From DATJLY01 sp035604615 (GTDB taxonomy: Bacteria > Pseudomonadota > Alphaproteobacteria > ATCC43930 > CGMCC-115725), in assembly GCA_035604615.1 (NCBI GenBank), contig DATNID010000028.1:1-64000 (forward strand): DNA of 64,000 nt, in the 5' to 3' direction. The first letter of the stretch is position 1, and every line of letters begins with the position of its first letter. Positions 1-9,038 of this stretch are shown piece by piece. Under the pieces are notes generated by a model. The model was given only the letters and a program-made list of their open reading frames with translations, was not told the origin of the DNA and did no database searches. The position numbers and the translations under genes are program-made.

Positions 1-2
1 CC

Positions 3-395
3 TGCTATTGCGGCAAGCACGGCTGCATCGAGTCCTTCCTGTCGGGACCGGGCCTCGCGGCGGCCCATCGGGCGGCGGCCGGCGAGGCGGCGGAGCCCAG
101 AACGCTCGTCGCGCGCGCCGCCGCCGGCGATGCCGCGGCGGAACGCACCCTCGGGCGCTACGAGGACCGGCTCGCCCGCGGGCTTGCGACGGTCATCAAT
201 CTGCTCGATCCCGAAATCATCGTGCTCGGCGGCGGCCTCGGCCGGATCGGGCGCCTCTACGAGCGCGTCCCCAGGCTGTGGGGCGGCTACGTGTTCTCCG
301 ATGCCGTCGCGACGCGGCTCGTGCCGCCGGCCTGGGGCGATTCGAGCGGCGTCAGGGGCGCCGCCTGGCTGTGGCCGCCCGACGACGATCGCTGA
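3..395 (+). CDS. ROK family sugar kinase, C-terminal part (cut by window edge)
   Basis: The 5' part lies outside the window; the frame is open from base 3 to a TGA at 393-395, giving the last 130 residues. It begins with the ROK zinc-binding pattern CxCGxxGCxE (CYCGKHGCIE), followed by the small-domain helices and the NLLDPEIIVLGGG stretch typical of the family's C-terminal half. ROK proteins of this layout are usually fructokinases or N-acetylhexosamine/glucose kinases that phosphorylate a cytoplasmic sugar with ATP. The ATP-binding and sugar-specificity residues are not in the window, so the substrate cannot be assigned. A ROK repressor is less likely, though the N-terminal region needed to exclude it is missing. 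Confidence 0.9.
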   Translation, partial: CYCGKHGCIESFLSGPGLAAAHRAAAGEAAEPRTLVARAAAGDAAAERTLGRYEDRLARGLATVINLLDPEIIVLGGGLGRIGRLYERVPRLWGGYVFSDAVATRLVPPAWGDSSGVRGAAWLWPPDDDR

Positions 396-405
396 CCTCG
401 CGCCC

Positions 406-1221
406 TCAGCACGCGGGCTTGGGCAAGGCCTCGATCTCGTCGAGCGTCGCCCGGATGACATAGTCGCCGTAATCGAGCAGCATGTCCGTGGTCGCGCCGT
501 TGTCGTAGAGGCGGATGCCGAGCTCGTAGTCCGGCAGCTCGGCGCTGCCATTGGGCGGGAAGAAGGCGAGGCGGATGCGCCAGGACGGCCGCTGCAGCAC
601 CGGACTCGGTCCAACCTTGCCGTTGGGCTCGTCGCCCGCCTTGATCTGCGAGCCGATCACCGCCGTGATCTGCGAGGCGTTGTCCACGGTCGAGCCGTCG
701 AACACCTGCCGCGAAATGAACTGATCGCCGGCGCGGGCGCGCTCGATCAGAAGAAGCGTGTGCGCGGTGGGGAAGATCACTCCCGGCGCGAGCGTGATCG
801 TCGCCGATTCCGGCCGGCCGAATTCGGCGGCCCCGCCCTTGCCAGGCCCGTCGAGATGGGCCTCGCCGTGGATGTCCTCATCGGGCTCGCCGTCCTTGAG
901 GCGGCGTTCGTTGAAGCGATAGCGCAGCCCGTCCTTCGCCTCCCAAGTGACGAGGGTCGAGCTCAGATCGGAATTGTCGGCTTCGGCATAGGCAAGCCGC
1001 AGGCGAAAGCGCTGCTCGATCGTCCAGCCGTCGCAGGTTTCGCCCCATTCGTAGTACATGGCACCGGTGGCGCCGATGACGCCGCTCCCCGACTTGGCCG
1101 AATCGAGGGTGAGGCTGTAAAGCGCGCGGTGCGGCTGAATGTCGGCGGCAAGGCCGGCCGGCGCCGCGGCGACGAGCAGCGCGAGAGCGAGGCCGAGAGG
1201 CAGGCCGGACCAGTTGATCAT
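406..1221 (-). CDS. eipB: EipB-like periplasmic cell-envelope integrity protein (DUF1849)
   Basis: A 271-residue protein with a signal peptide (hydrophobic residues about 8-25, cleavage near AGLAAD). The mature part follows the DUF1849/EipB pattern seen across Alphaproteobacteria, starting IQPHRALYSLTL and continuing through GEYCDGW-like GETCDGW and a long beta-rich region. EipB is a periplasmic beta-spiral protein required for envelope integrity in Brucella, and its fold is held by a disulfide between two conserved cysteines. Here only Cys63 and the very last residue Cys271 are available, which fits that bond. It runs convergent to the ROK gene (10 nt apart). Name rests on family resemblance, not on a search. 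Confidence 0.88.
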   Translation of the reverse strand: MINWSGLPLGLALALLVAAAPAGLAADIQPHRALYSLTLDSAKSGSGVIGATGAMYYEWGETCDGWTIEQRFRLRLAYAEADNSDLSSTLVTWEAKDGLRYRFNERRLKDGEPDEDIHGEAHLDGPGKGGAAEFGRPESATITLAPGVIFPTAHTLLLIERARAGDQFISRQVFDGSTVDNASQITAVIGSQIKAGDEPNGKVGPSPVLQRPSWRIRLAFFPPNGSAELPDYELGIRLYDNGATTDMLLDYGDYVIRATLDEIEALPKPAC

Positions 1222-1364
1222 ACGCTCGCTTCCCCGACTGAACCGCGACTCGCGCGCAAGAAGGCAACCGTCACATCATGGCCGCGGACGGCACCATAGC
1301 GCCCCGTGACGCGCTGCGCTATCGAGCACAGGGTAAACGTCGCGGGCACCCGAATCGCCCCCGC

Positions 1365-3155
1365 TTAACTCTTCGGTTTCGGCTCCGCCGGCAACGCCAA
1401 GCGAATGTGCAGCTCCCTCAGTCGCTCCGGCGGCACCGGAGCGGGCGCCTGCATGAGCAGATCCTGGGCCTGCTGGTTCATCGGGAAGGCGACGATTTCG
1501 CGAATGTTCGGCGTGTCGGCCAGCAGCATGACGATGCGGTCGATGCCGGGCGCCGAGCCGCCATGCGGCGGCGCGCCGTATTTGAAGGCGTTGAGCATGC
1601 CGCCGAAGCGCGCTTCGACCTCGACTGCCGAATAGCCCGCGATTTCGAAGGCCTTGTACATGATGTCGGGCCGATGATTGCGAATGGCGCCCGAGGATAG
1701 CTCCACGCCGTTGCAGACGATGTCGTATTGATAGGCCTTGATGGCGAGCGGGTCTTGCGTCTCGAGCGCCGCGAGCCCGCCCTGCGGCATCGAGAACGGA
1801 TTGTGCGAGAACTCGACCTTTCCGGTCTCCTCGTTGATCTCGTACATCGGGAAGTCGGTGATCCAGCAGAATTCGAACACCCCGTCCTTGCCGAGGCCGA
1901 GCTCGTGCCCGATCTTGAGGCGCGCGGCGGCGGCGAAGGCGGTGAAGGTCTTCGGCACGCCGCAGACGAAGAAGACGGCGTCGCCGTCCTTGAGCCCCAA
2001 TGAAGCGCGCAGCTCCGTGGTGCGCTCGGGGCCGATGTTGCGGGCAATCGGCCCAGCCCCTTCGCCGTCGCGGAAGAAGATGTAGCCGAGGCCGGGCTGA
2101 TCTTCGGACTGGGCCCAGGAATTCATCCGGTCGCAGAAGGCGCGACTGCCGCCGCCGGGCGCCGGAATCGCCCACACCTCGATTCGCGAATCGCCCGCGA
2201 TCTGCCCGGCAAAGACCTTGAAGCCCGAGCCGCGGAAAATGGCCGTCGCATCCGCCATCGCAATCGGGTTGCGCAGATCGGGCTTGTCTGTGCCATAGCG
2301 CAGCATCGCCTGGGCATAGGGGATGCGCGGGAAGGGCGGCTTCGTCACGGCGCGCCCTTGCCCGAACTCCGCGAAGATGCCGGCGAGGACCGGCTCGATG
2401 GCGGCGAAGACGTCCTCCTGGGTCACGAAGGACATCTCGAAATCGAGTTGATAGAACTCGCCGGGCGAACGGTCGGCGCGGCTCGCCTCGTCGCGGAAGC
2501 ACGGCGCGATCTGGAAATAGCGATCGAAGCCCGCGACCATGAGGAGCTGCTTGAACTGCTGCGGCGCCTGGGGCAGCGCGTAGAACGTGCCGGGATGCAA
2601 GCGGCTCGGCACCAGGTAGTCGCGCGCGCCCTCGGGCGATGAAGCGGTCAGGATCGGCGTCTGGAACTCGGTGAAGCCCTGCTGGATCATGCGCTGCCGG
2701 ATCGACGCAATCACCGCCGAGCGCAGCACGATGTTGCGGTGGACCTGCTCGCGGCGGAGATCGAGGAAGCGGAATTTCAGCCGCATGTCCTCGGGATATT
2801 CGGCATCCATGTTGACCGGGAAAGGGAGCGGCTCGGCCTCGGAGACGACCGAGAGCTCGGCGATCTGCAGCTCGACCTCGCCGGTCGGCAGCTTGGGATT
2901 GACCGTGTCGGGCGAACGCTCGACCACCGTCCCGGTGAAGGTCACCACGCTTTCGAGGCGCAGCGCGTCGCACTGCGCGAAGAGCAGGCCGGCGATGTCG
3001 ATGACGCATTGCGTCACGCCGTAATGGTCGCGCAGATCGACGAACAGGAGCTGGCCGTGGTCGCGCTTGCGGTGGACCCATCCCGAAAGCCGCGCCGCCT
3101 TGCCCGCATCGGGACGGCGCAGCGCGCCGCAGCTATGCGTCCTGTAGGCATGCAT
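1365..3155 (-). CDS. aspS: Aspartyl-tRNA synthetase, probably non-discriminating (Asp/Asn)
   Basis: A 596-residue class IIb synthetase: N-terminal OB-fold anticodon domain (about 1-110), class II core with motif 2 around FRDEASRADRSPGEF, a GAD insertion domain, and motif 3 GGSAPGIDRIVMLL near the C-terminus. It charges tRNA-Asp. The OB-fold reads WVHRKRDHGQ, with His33 where discriminating enzymes such as that of E. coli have Leu; His marks the form that also makes Asp-tRNA-Asn for GatCAB. The frame is open to 3200, but the ATG at 3153-3155 (MHAYRTHSCG) matches the usual family start. A TTGACA-like -35 lies on this strand at 3214-3219 without a convincing -10. Confidence 0.97.
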   Translation of the reverse strand: MHAYRTHSCGALRRPDAGKAARLSGWVHRKRDHGQLLFVDLRDHYGVTQCVIDIAGLLFAQCDALRLESVVTFTGTVVERSPDTVNPKLPTGEVELQIAELSVVSEAEPLPFPVNMDAEYPEDMRLKFRFLDLRREQVHRNIVLRSAVIASIRQRMIQQGFTEFQTPILTASSPEGARDYLVPSRLHPGTFYALPQAPQQFKQLLMVAGFDRYFQIAPCFRDEASRADRSPGEFYQLDFEMSFVTQEDVFAAIEPVLAGIFAEFGQGRAVTKPPFPRIPYAQAMLRYGTDKPDLRNPIAMADATAIFRGSGFKVFAGQIAGDSRIEVWAIPAPGGGSRAFCDRMNSWAQSEDQPGLGYIFFRDGEGAGPIARNIGPERTTELRASLGLKDGDAVFFVCGVPKTFTAFAAAARLKIGHELGLGKDGVFEFCWITDFPMYEINEETGKVEFSHNPFSMPQGGLAALETQDPLAIKAYQYDIVCNGVELSSGAIRNHRPDIMYKAFEIAGYSAVEVEARFGGMLNAFKYGAPPHGGSAPGIDRIVMLLADTPNIREIVAFPMNQQAQDLLMQAPAPVPPERLRELHIRLALPAEPKPKS

Positions 3156-3277
3156 GATCGACGATCCGTCGCTGCTTCGCGAAAGCGGGGAAAGGCACAC
3201 GGGGAGCGCGGTTTGTCAAGCGGCGGGGCGCCGTAGAGGCACTCTGATTTGGCAGTCCTCGACGATGAATTCATAAC

Positions 3278-3306
3278 AAAAAAGAGCCCGGACTCTCTCC
3301 GGGCTC
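3278..3306 (-). terminator. Rho-independent terminator of the small secreted-protein gene
   Basis: Read on the minus strand, an 8-bp perfect stem GAGCCCGG / CCGGGCTC with a 7-nt loop is followed at once by six T residues (A run at 3278-3283 on the plus strand). It lies 22 bp past the stop of the gene at 3329-3619 and before aspS, so it should separate the two transcripts. Confidence 0.85.
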
Positions 3307-3328
3307 GAGGCGGCGTCAAGATCGTGCG

Positions 3329-3619
3329 TCAGTGGTGCTCCCACCACCGCTCGGCGCGCCAGCCTCCATCGGGGTCGCGGTCGTGCCTGCGGTCGTAATA
3401 GTAATCGCGATGCTCCTCGCGAAACCGTGCGGCCTCTTCCCGGTCGCGCCACGCGTGCCAGTGGTGATCGCGATCCCAGTAGCCGTCGCTGAAGCCGAAC
3501 GCGATGCCGCCGGGGCTCACGCCGATGGTCACGTTATCGGCCTTGGCCGGCATCCCGGCCACCAGCGACCCTCCGGCCAGCGCGGCGGCGACGAGCGCAG
3601 CCCAGAAAACTCTTGCCAT
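3329..3619 (-). CDS. Small exported protein, function unknown
   Basis: A 96-residue protein with a clear signal peptide (MARVFWAALVAAALAGG..., cleavage after PAKA). The mature part has a short Gly-rich beta segment and then a strongly charged and aromatic tail rich in Trp, His, Asp, Arg and Tyr (three Tyr in a row, DRDHHWHAW, RWWEHH). The start at 3619 is set by a strong ribosome site AAGGAGG about 8 nt upstream. Likely periplasmic; the His/Asp content could bind metal but no known motif is present. It stands alone, with its own terminator. Similar small, poorly characterised exported proteins are common in Alphaproteobacteria; I cannot name a family. Confidence 0.75.
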   Translation of the reverse strand: MARVFWAALVAAALAGGSLVAGMPAKADNVTIGVSPGGIAFGFSDGYWDRDHHWHAWRDREEAARFREEHRDYYYDRRHDRDPDGGWRAERWWEHH

Positions 3620-3731
3620 GCTTTTGCCTCCTTTTCGTTGCCGACGGCGCGGCCCCGACGGGCCGCCCCGGAGCGGCGGTAAAGAAGGCAAACGTCGAAA
3701 CCCGCCGCCGGTTCCATGGCGGAAACGCGGG

Positions 3732-4067
3732 CTATTTCGACCACCCGTGCTGCATCATGCATTGGTCGAAGGCATTGCCGCGAGCGGCGCCGTTGCGATC
3801 CTCCAGCGCGCCGCCGGGCTGGAGGCCGGTGCCGGTCGTGATGCAGCCGCGGTTGGGGACGCAGGCCATGCTAGGTTGGCCCCCGCCGGCGGCGACATCC
3901 ATGCCGGGCCCGAGATCGGGCGGATAGGCCGCGCTCGCGGCCTTGTCGCAAGCGGCCCGGTCGCCGGCGAGCATGTCGGGCGTGCCGCCCGGCTTCGCCC
4001 AGTTGGCGCAGGCCCCGGCCATGAGGGCGAGGAAGACGACAACGCCGATAGGAACAAGCCGCTTCAT
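3732..4067 (-). CDS. Small lipoprotein, function unknown
   Basis: A 111-residue protein beginning MKRLVPIGVVVFLALMAGAC, a lipoprotein signal with the lipobox AGAC and acylated Cys at residue 19-20. The mature chain has five further Cys residues, is rich in Gly, Ala and Pro, and ends QCMMQHGWSK. The FDQCM(M)..GW ending is often seen in small bacterial lipoproteins where it marks a conserved tail. The start ATG at 4067 lies 63 bp from the divergent rnd start, so both share a short promoter region. No enzymatic motif is visible. Confidence 0.75.
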   Translation of the reverse strand: MKRLVPIGVVVFLALMAGACANWAKPGGTPDMLAGDRAACDKAASAAYPPDLGPGMDVAAGGGQPSMACVPNRGCITTGTGLQPGGALEDRNGAARGNAFDQCMMQHGWSK

Positions 4068-4093
4068 CGCGCGATCCTCCGCTGGGGCGCCGC

Positions 4094-4122
4094 TTGGGGG
4101 CGCCCGCGTTTCAGTGTATAGC
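4094..4122 (+). promoter_or_regulatory. Possible promoter for rnd
   Basis: TTGGGG at 4094-4099 and TATAGC at 4117-4122, separated by 17 nt. The -10 matches 4 of 6 and the -35 matches 3 of 6 consensus bases. If used, transcription would start within a few bases of the ATG at 4131, giving a nearly leaderless message despite the G-run before the ATG. Moderate to weak call. Confidence 0.35.
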
Positions 4123-4130
4123 ACGGGGGG

Positions 4131-5303
4131 ATGACCCTGATCGCCGACAGCGAATCGCTCGCCGCCTTCTGCCGCCGCCAGGAGGGCGCGCCGTTCGTCA
4201 CCATCGACACCGAATTCATGCGTGACCGCACCTACTGGCCGGTGCTGTGCCTGGTGCAGGTGGCGGGGCCAGAGGAGGCGGCGGCGCTCGACCCGCTGGC
4301 GCCGGGCATCGATCTGGCGCCGCTCTTCGCGCTGATGCGCAAGCCCGACGTGCTCAAGGTGTTCCACGCCGCGCGCCAGGACATCGAAATCTTCTGGAAC
4401 CTCATGGGCGCGGTGCCGGCGCCGCTGTTCGACACCCAGGTGGCGGCGATGGTGTGCGGCTTCGGCGATTCGGTGAGCTACGAGACGCTCGCCGGCAGGC
4501 TCGCGGGCGCGCATATCGACAAGACCTCGCGCTTCACCGATTGGGCGCGCCGCCCGCTGACCGAGCGGCAGTTGCGCTATGCGCTCGATGACGTGGTCCA
4601 TCTGCGCCGCGTCTACGAGCGGCTGAGCGCGCGGCTCGAGGCGACCGGGCGAGCGCACTGGCTCGAAGAGGAGATGGCCGAGCTGACCGATCCGGCGATC
4701 TACCGGCTCGACCCCGCCGAGGCGTGGCGCCGGCTCAAGGTCCGCACCAACAGCCGCCGCGTCCTGGCGCTGGCGCGCGCGCTCGCCGCCTGGCGCGAGA
4801 TCACGGCGCAGCAGCGCGACCTGCCGCGCAACCGCGTGGTACGCGACGAGCAGCTCATCGAGATCGCCGCGCATGCGCCCAAGACGGTCGAGGAGCTCGC
4901 GCAATCGCGCGGCCTCGGCCGGGGCTTTGCCGAGGGAAGGTTCGGCACCGAGATCCTGGCCGTAGTGGCGCGGGTTCTGGCGACGCCCGAGAGCGAATAT
5001 CCCGAGCCGCCGCTGCGGCGCGACCTGCCGCCCGGACTCGGCCCACTCACCGACCTCTTGCGCGTGCTCCTGAAGCTGCGCTGCGAGGAGAACGACGTGG
5101 CAGTGAAGCTGGTCGCGGATTCCGACGATCTCGAACGCATCGCCGCCGACGACGCAGCCGAGGTGCGCGCGCTGCACGGCTGGCGCCTGGATCTCTTCGG
5201 CCGGGACGCGCTGGACCTCAAACACGGGCGCCTCGCGCTGTCGGCGGCGGGCAAGCGCATCAAGCTGGTACGGCTCGGGCGCGAGGCCGAAGCGGCGCAG
5301 TGA
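4131..5303 (+). CDS. rnd: Ribonuclease D
   Basis: A 390-residue 3'-5' exoribonuclease that trims tRNA precursors. The DEDDy exonuclease domain (about 1-170) shows all metal ligands: Asp26 and Glu28 in IDTEF, Asp84 in HAARQDIE, and the Tyr150-x3-Asp154 pair in RYALDDV. An HRDC nucleic-acid-binding domain follows (about 205-285, containing LARALAAWRE and DLPRNRVVRDE) and then a second helical repeat of HRDC type, the usual full-length arrangement. Start ATG at 4131 follows GGGGGG. Convergent with ppx, 7 nt apart. Confidence 0.97.
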   Translation: MTLIADSESLAAFCRRQEGAPFVTIDTEFMRDRTYWPVLCLVQVAGPEEAAALDPLAPGIDLAPLFALMRKPDVLKVFHAARQDIEIFWNLMGAVPAPLFDTQVAAMVCGFGDSVSYETLAGRLAGAHIDKTSRFTDWARRPLTERQLRYALDDVVHLRRVYERLSARLEATGRAHWLEEEMAELTDPAIYRLDPAEAWRRLKVRTNSRRVLALARALAAWREITAQQRDLPRNRVVRDEQLIEIAAHAPKTVEELAQSRGLGRGFAEGRFGTEILAVVARVLATPESEYPEPPLRRDLPPGLGPLTDLLRVLLKLRCEENDVAVKLVADSDDLERIAADDAAEVRALHGWRLDLFGRDALDLKHGRLALSAAGKRIKLVRLGREAEAAQ

Positions 5304-5310
5304 GCGCGCC

Positions 5311-6816
5311 CTAAACCCCCTTCACTTCCGCGCGCCGCGCCATGGCGCGGCCGAGCGCGTCGAACCTGCGCTGCACCGTCTCGCCGAAGCGTCCGGCGCC
5401 GGCCGGGGTGAAGGCGAGCGTCACCGCGCTGTCGCCCAGCGCCAGGCCGACCCCGCCCAGCAGCCCCGGCACGCCGCCCGAGATGGTGTAGCCGAGGCGG
5501 AAGGCGAGGCCGGTCACGCGCGCCGCCGCCAGCGACTCCTCGTCGAGCAGCTCGAGCGGCGCCGCCAGCTCGAGACTGCCGCGTCCGCCATAGCGCGCAT
5601 GGAGCGCCAGCGCGAGGAAGGCGCGCTCCTCGTGGCCGATTCCGGTCACCGGCATGTAGAGCGCATGGCGCAGCGCCTGCTCGGCGCGGTAATCGGGATG
5701 CTCGGCCCAGGCGATGTCGGAGAGCAGGGCCGCGGCGCGGCGCAGGCGCTGGCGCGCCGGGCTCTCCTTGGGAAAGAGCGGGCTGGTCCAATGGAACAAC
5801 GCCTCGCCCATCAGGCCATAGCGCGGGTTGAGCTCGGCCTGCTCGAGGCAGGCGGCGACCAGCGGATCGGTGCGCTGCTCGGCCGCGTCGAGCAGGCTGT
5901 AGAGATGGCCCTCGCGCAGTCCTCCGGCCGAGAACACAAGCGCCTTGGGCTCGATCCGTTTGAGGAGCCGCAGCAGGATGCGCGCCGCCAGCGGTACCAC
6001 CTCGAGCCGCTTCTTCGAGATCGTGCTGATGCGCTCCAGCGATTTGCGCGATTGGCGCGCCACCAGCTCGAGATAATTCTCGGCCTCTCGGCGCTGCAGC
6101 GTGTAGGCCTGGATGATGTGGAGCGGATACTGGCTCTGCTCCATGTGGAGCCGCGCCAGCGCGCGCCAGGCGCCGCCCACGGCGTAGAAGTTCGCGTCGG
6201 CTTGGCGCGCGATCCAGGGCACGGTCTGAAGCTGCTTGTCGATCGCGTCCTTCAAGCGCTTCTCGTCGTCGGCCAGGGCTTGCAGGCGCAGGGGACCGAT
6301 GGGCAGCGTGGCGGCGGCGCCGGCGCGGCCCTTGCCGATCGGCACCAGCTCGACGCTGCCGCCGCCCAGATCGCCGGCGAAGCCCTGCGCATCGGGAATG
6401 CCCGACAGCACGCCCAGCGCCGAATAGCGTCCCTCCTCCGCCCCGGCGAGGACGCGCACGCGCACGCCCAGGCGGCGCTCGATCTCGGCGGCGAAGTCCT
6501 TGCCGTCGGCGGCGTCGCGCACTGCCGCCGTCGCGAGCACGTCGAGCCGCGCGACGCCGATGGCGCGCGCCAAGGCGACGAAGCGCTGGAGATTGACGCG
6601 GGCCAGCTCGACCCCTTCGGGATTGAGCCGGGCGGATTCGCCGAGGCCGCGGCCGAGGCCGCACAGCACCTTCTCGTTAAGGAGCATGCGCGCTGCGCGG
6701 CGCACCCCGTCATAGACGACGAGGCGCAGGCTGTTGGAGCCGATGTCGATGACGGCGACGCTGTCGCGTCGCGCGCTGTCGACCTTCAGGAGCTGGGCGC
6801 GCTCGTCGGGACTCAG
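5311..6816 (-). CDS. ppx: Exopolyphosphatase / Ppx-GppA phosphatase
   Basis: About 501 residues of the ASKHA fold: phosphate loop VIDIGSNSLRLVVYD near the N-terminus, GLGRGLGES, second loop DLGGGSVEL, then the helical and HD-like C-terminal domains. Ppx releases phosphate from polyphosphate chain ends; GppA-like action on pppGpp is also possible. The start is unusual. No ATG, GTG or TTG lies in frame between the core and an ATG at 6972 that is deep inside ppk and would add 52 Arg/Pro-rich residues. A CTG at 6814-6816 overlaps the ppk TGA as CTGA and follows GAGAGGA at good spacing, so I take it as the start. Translationally coupled to ppk. Confidence 0.9.
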   Translation of the reverse strand: MSPDERAQLLKVDSARRDSVAVIDIGSNSLRLVVYDGVRRAARMLLNEKVLCGLGRGLGESARLNPEGVELARVNLQRFVALARAIGVARLDVLATAAVRDAADGKDFAAEIERRLGVRVRVLAGAEEGRYSALGVLSGIPDAQGFAGDLGGGSVELVPIGKGRAGAAATLPIGPLRLQALADDEKRLKDAIDKQLQTVPWIARQADANFYAVGGAWRALARLHMEQSQYPLHIIQAYTLQRREAENYLELVARQSRKSLERISTISKKRLEVVPLAARILLRLLKRIEPKALVFSAGGLREGHLYSLLDAAEQRTDPLVAACLEQAELNPRYGLMGEALFHWTSPLFPKESPARQRLRRAAALLSDIAWAEHPDYRAEQALRHALYMPVTGIGHEERAFLALALHARYGGRGSLELAAPLELLDEESLAAARVTGLAFRLGYTISGGVPGLLGGVGLALGDSAVTLAFTPAGAGRFGETVQRRFDALGRAMARRAEVKGV

Positions 6817-8960
6817 GGGGGCGTCCTCTCGGTGACCAGGCGCGGTCCGTGCCGGGTGCGGTGCAGCGCGCTGCCGCGGCCTGAAAGGCTCGGGTTGGTC
6901 ATGAAATAGGTGTGCGCGCTGAAGCCGCCTTCGGCGCTGACGCGATGATAGACGCCCTCGGCGTCGAGCCACCAGCTCTGCGCCTCGTCCTGGAGGCTGT
7001 GCACCATGATCTCCTCGAGCACCTGGCGATGCACGGTCTCGTTCTCGATCGGCACCAGCGCCTCGACGCGCCAGTCGAAATTGCGCGCCATCCAGTCGGC
7101 CGACGACATGAACACCAGCGCTTCCGGCGATGGCAGCCGGTGGCCGTTGCCGAAGCAGACGATGCGGCCGTGCTCAAGGAAGCGGCCGATCAGCGAGCGC
7201 ACGCGGATGGTCGCGCTGAGCCCGGGAACCCCGGGCCGGAGGCAGCAGATGCCGCGTACGACGAGGTCGATCTCGACCCCTTCCTGCGAGGCGCGGTAGA
7301 GGCGGTCGATGATGGCCGGATCGACCAGCGCGTTCATCTTGGCCCAGATCTGCGCCGGCCGACCGGCGCGGGCATGCTCGATCTCGTGGTCGATCAGCTC
7401 ATAGAGGCGATGGCGCAAGGTCAGCGGCGCGACCGCGATCTTCTCCAGCGTCGCCGGCGTGGCATAGCCAGTCATGTAGTTGAACAGCCGCGCCGCGTCG
7501 CGGCACAGCGCGGGATCGCAGGTGAAGAAGCTGAGATCGGTATAGACCTTGGCCGTGTAGGGGTGATAGTTGCCGGTCCCGAAATGGACGTAGGAGCGCA
7601 TCGCGCCGCCTTCGCGCCGGACCACGAGCGACACCTTGGCGTGCGTTTTGAGATGCACGAAGCCATAGACGACCTGCACCCCCGCGCGCTCCAGGTCGCG
7701 CGCCCAGCGGATGTTCTGCTCCTCGTCGAAGCGCGCCTTCAGCTCGACGAGAGCGGTGACGGACTTGCCCGCCTCGGCGGCGTCGATCAGGGCGCGCACG
7801 ATCGGGCTGTCGTCGCTGGTGCGGTAGAGCGTCTGCTTCACCGCGACGACCGACGGGTCGCGCGCCGCCTGACGCAGGAACTGCACCACCACGTCGAAGC
7901 TCTCGTAGGGATGGTGGACGACGATGTCCTTCTGCCGGATGGCGGCGAAGCAGTCGCCGCCGAAATCGCGGATGCGCTCGGGGAAGCGCGGGTTGTAGGG
8001 TGTGAAGACGAGGTCGGGCCGGTCGTCGATGATGAGCTGCCGCGTGTCGGCGAGGCCGAGGAGCCCGTCCAAGGCGATCACGTCGTCGGGCGAAGCGTCG
8101 AGCCGCTCGATCAGGAAGCGGCGCAGATCGCTCGGCATGCTCTCGTCGACGCTCAGGCGAATGACGTTGCCGCGGCGGCGGCGCTTTAGCGCGGTCTCGT
8201 AGAGGCGGACGAGATCCTCCGCCTCCTCCTCCACCTCGATGTCGCTGTCGCGCAGGATGCGGAACATGCCGCGGCCGACCACCTCGAAGCCGGGGAAGAG
8301 ATGATCGAGATAGAGCCCGATGGCTTGTTCGAGGGGGAGGAAGCGCACCGATTTTCCCGGGAGCCGGATGAAGCGGGCGATGGTGCCGGGGATGAGGAGC
8401 AGCGCATCGCTGCGCTCGCCGTCGCTTTTGCGCTGAAGCTGGAGCGCGAGTCCGAGGCCGAGATTGACCACGAAGGGGAAGGGATGCGCGGGATCGATGG
8501 CGAGCGGCGTCAGGACGGGGAACACCTCGCTCATGAAGCGCTGGGCGAGCCAGGCCTCTTCCTCCGGCGTCAGATCGCCGGGGCTGATGACCGAGATGCC
8601 GGCCTCGCCGAGCTCGCGGCGCAGGCTCCGCCACGTCACCTGCTGGTCGCGCATGAGGCGGCCGGCGCGCTTGCTGATGGCATCGAGCTGTTGTGCCGGG
8701 GTGAGCCCGTCCTGGGACGGCGTGGTGACACCGGCCAGGAGCTGGCCCTTGAGGCCGGCGACTCGGACCATGTAGAACTCGTCGAGATTGTTGTCCGAGA
8801 TCGACAGGAAGCGGAGCCGCTCGAGCAGCGGGTGGCGCGGGTTGTCCGCCTCGGCGAGAACGCGCTCGTTGAAGGCCAACCAGCTCAGCTCGCGATTGAT
8901 GAACCGGTCGGGCGAAAGCTCGCCGACTGGCGCATCCGCAGTGCGTATGGCCTCGGCCAT
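6813..8960 (-). CDS. ppk: Polyphosphate kinase 1
   Basis: A 715-residue PPK1 that reversibly makes polyphosphate from ATP. The N-terminal domain starts with DRFINRELSWLAFNERVL; two phospholipase-D-like catalytic domains follow. The autophosphorylated His is in HLKTHAKV, and ELKARFDEEQNI and HFGTGNYHPYTAKVYTD are conserved stretches. Two in-frame ATGs exist (8972 and 8960); the second follows GGAGG by 5 nt, so I choose MAEAIRT. The stop overlaps the ppx start by 4 nt, pairing synthesis and breakdown of polyphosphate in one operon. Ends one codon short of nothing unusual; full length. Confidence 0.97.
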   Translation of the reverse strand: MAEAIRTADAPVGELSPDRFINRELSWLAFNERVLAEADNPRHPLLERLRFLSISDNNLDEFYMVRVAGLKGQLLAGVTTPSQDGLTPAQQLDAISKRAGRLMRDQQVTWRSLRRELGEAGISVISPGDLTPEEEAWLAQRFMSEVFPVLTPLAIDPAHPFPFVVNLGLGLALQLQRKSDGERSDALLLIPGTIARFIRLPGKSVRFLPLEQAIGLYLDHLFPGFEVVGRGMFRILRDSDIEVEEEAEDLVRLYETALKRRRRGNVIRLSVDESMPSDLRRFLIERLDASPDDVIALDGLLGLADTRQLIIDDRPDLVFTPYNPRFPERIRDFGGDCFAAIRQKDIVVHHPYESFDVVVQFLRQAARDPSVVAVKQTLYRTSDDSPIVRALIDAAEAGKSVTALVELKARFDEEQNIRWARDLERAGVQVVYGFVHLKTHAKVSLVVRREGGAMRSYVHFGTGNYHPYTAKVYTDLSFFTCDPALCRDAARLFNYMTGYATPATLEKIAVAPLTLRHRLYELIDHEIEHARAGRPAQIWAKMNALVDPAIIDRLYRASQEGVEIDLVVRGICCLRPGVPGLSATIRVRSLIGRFLEHGRIVCFGNGHRLPSPEALVFMSSADWMARNFDWRVEALVPIENETVHRQVLEEIMVHSLQDEAQSWWLDAEGVYHRVSAEGGFSAHTYFMTNPSLSGRGSALHRTRHGPRLVTERTPP

Positions 8961-9038
8961 TTGCGCCTCCATTCCCCGACCCGGGGCCCCAGTCTATAAC
9001 GCCTGCATGAAAATATCATTTCGTCGGCAATCCGCGCC

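Noticed and set aside
3191..3219. TTGACA on the minus strand upstream of aspS
   Set aside because: The expected -10 region is GC-rich with no TATAAT-like hexamer, so only mentioned under aspS.
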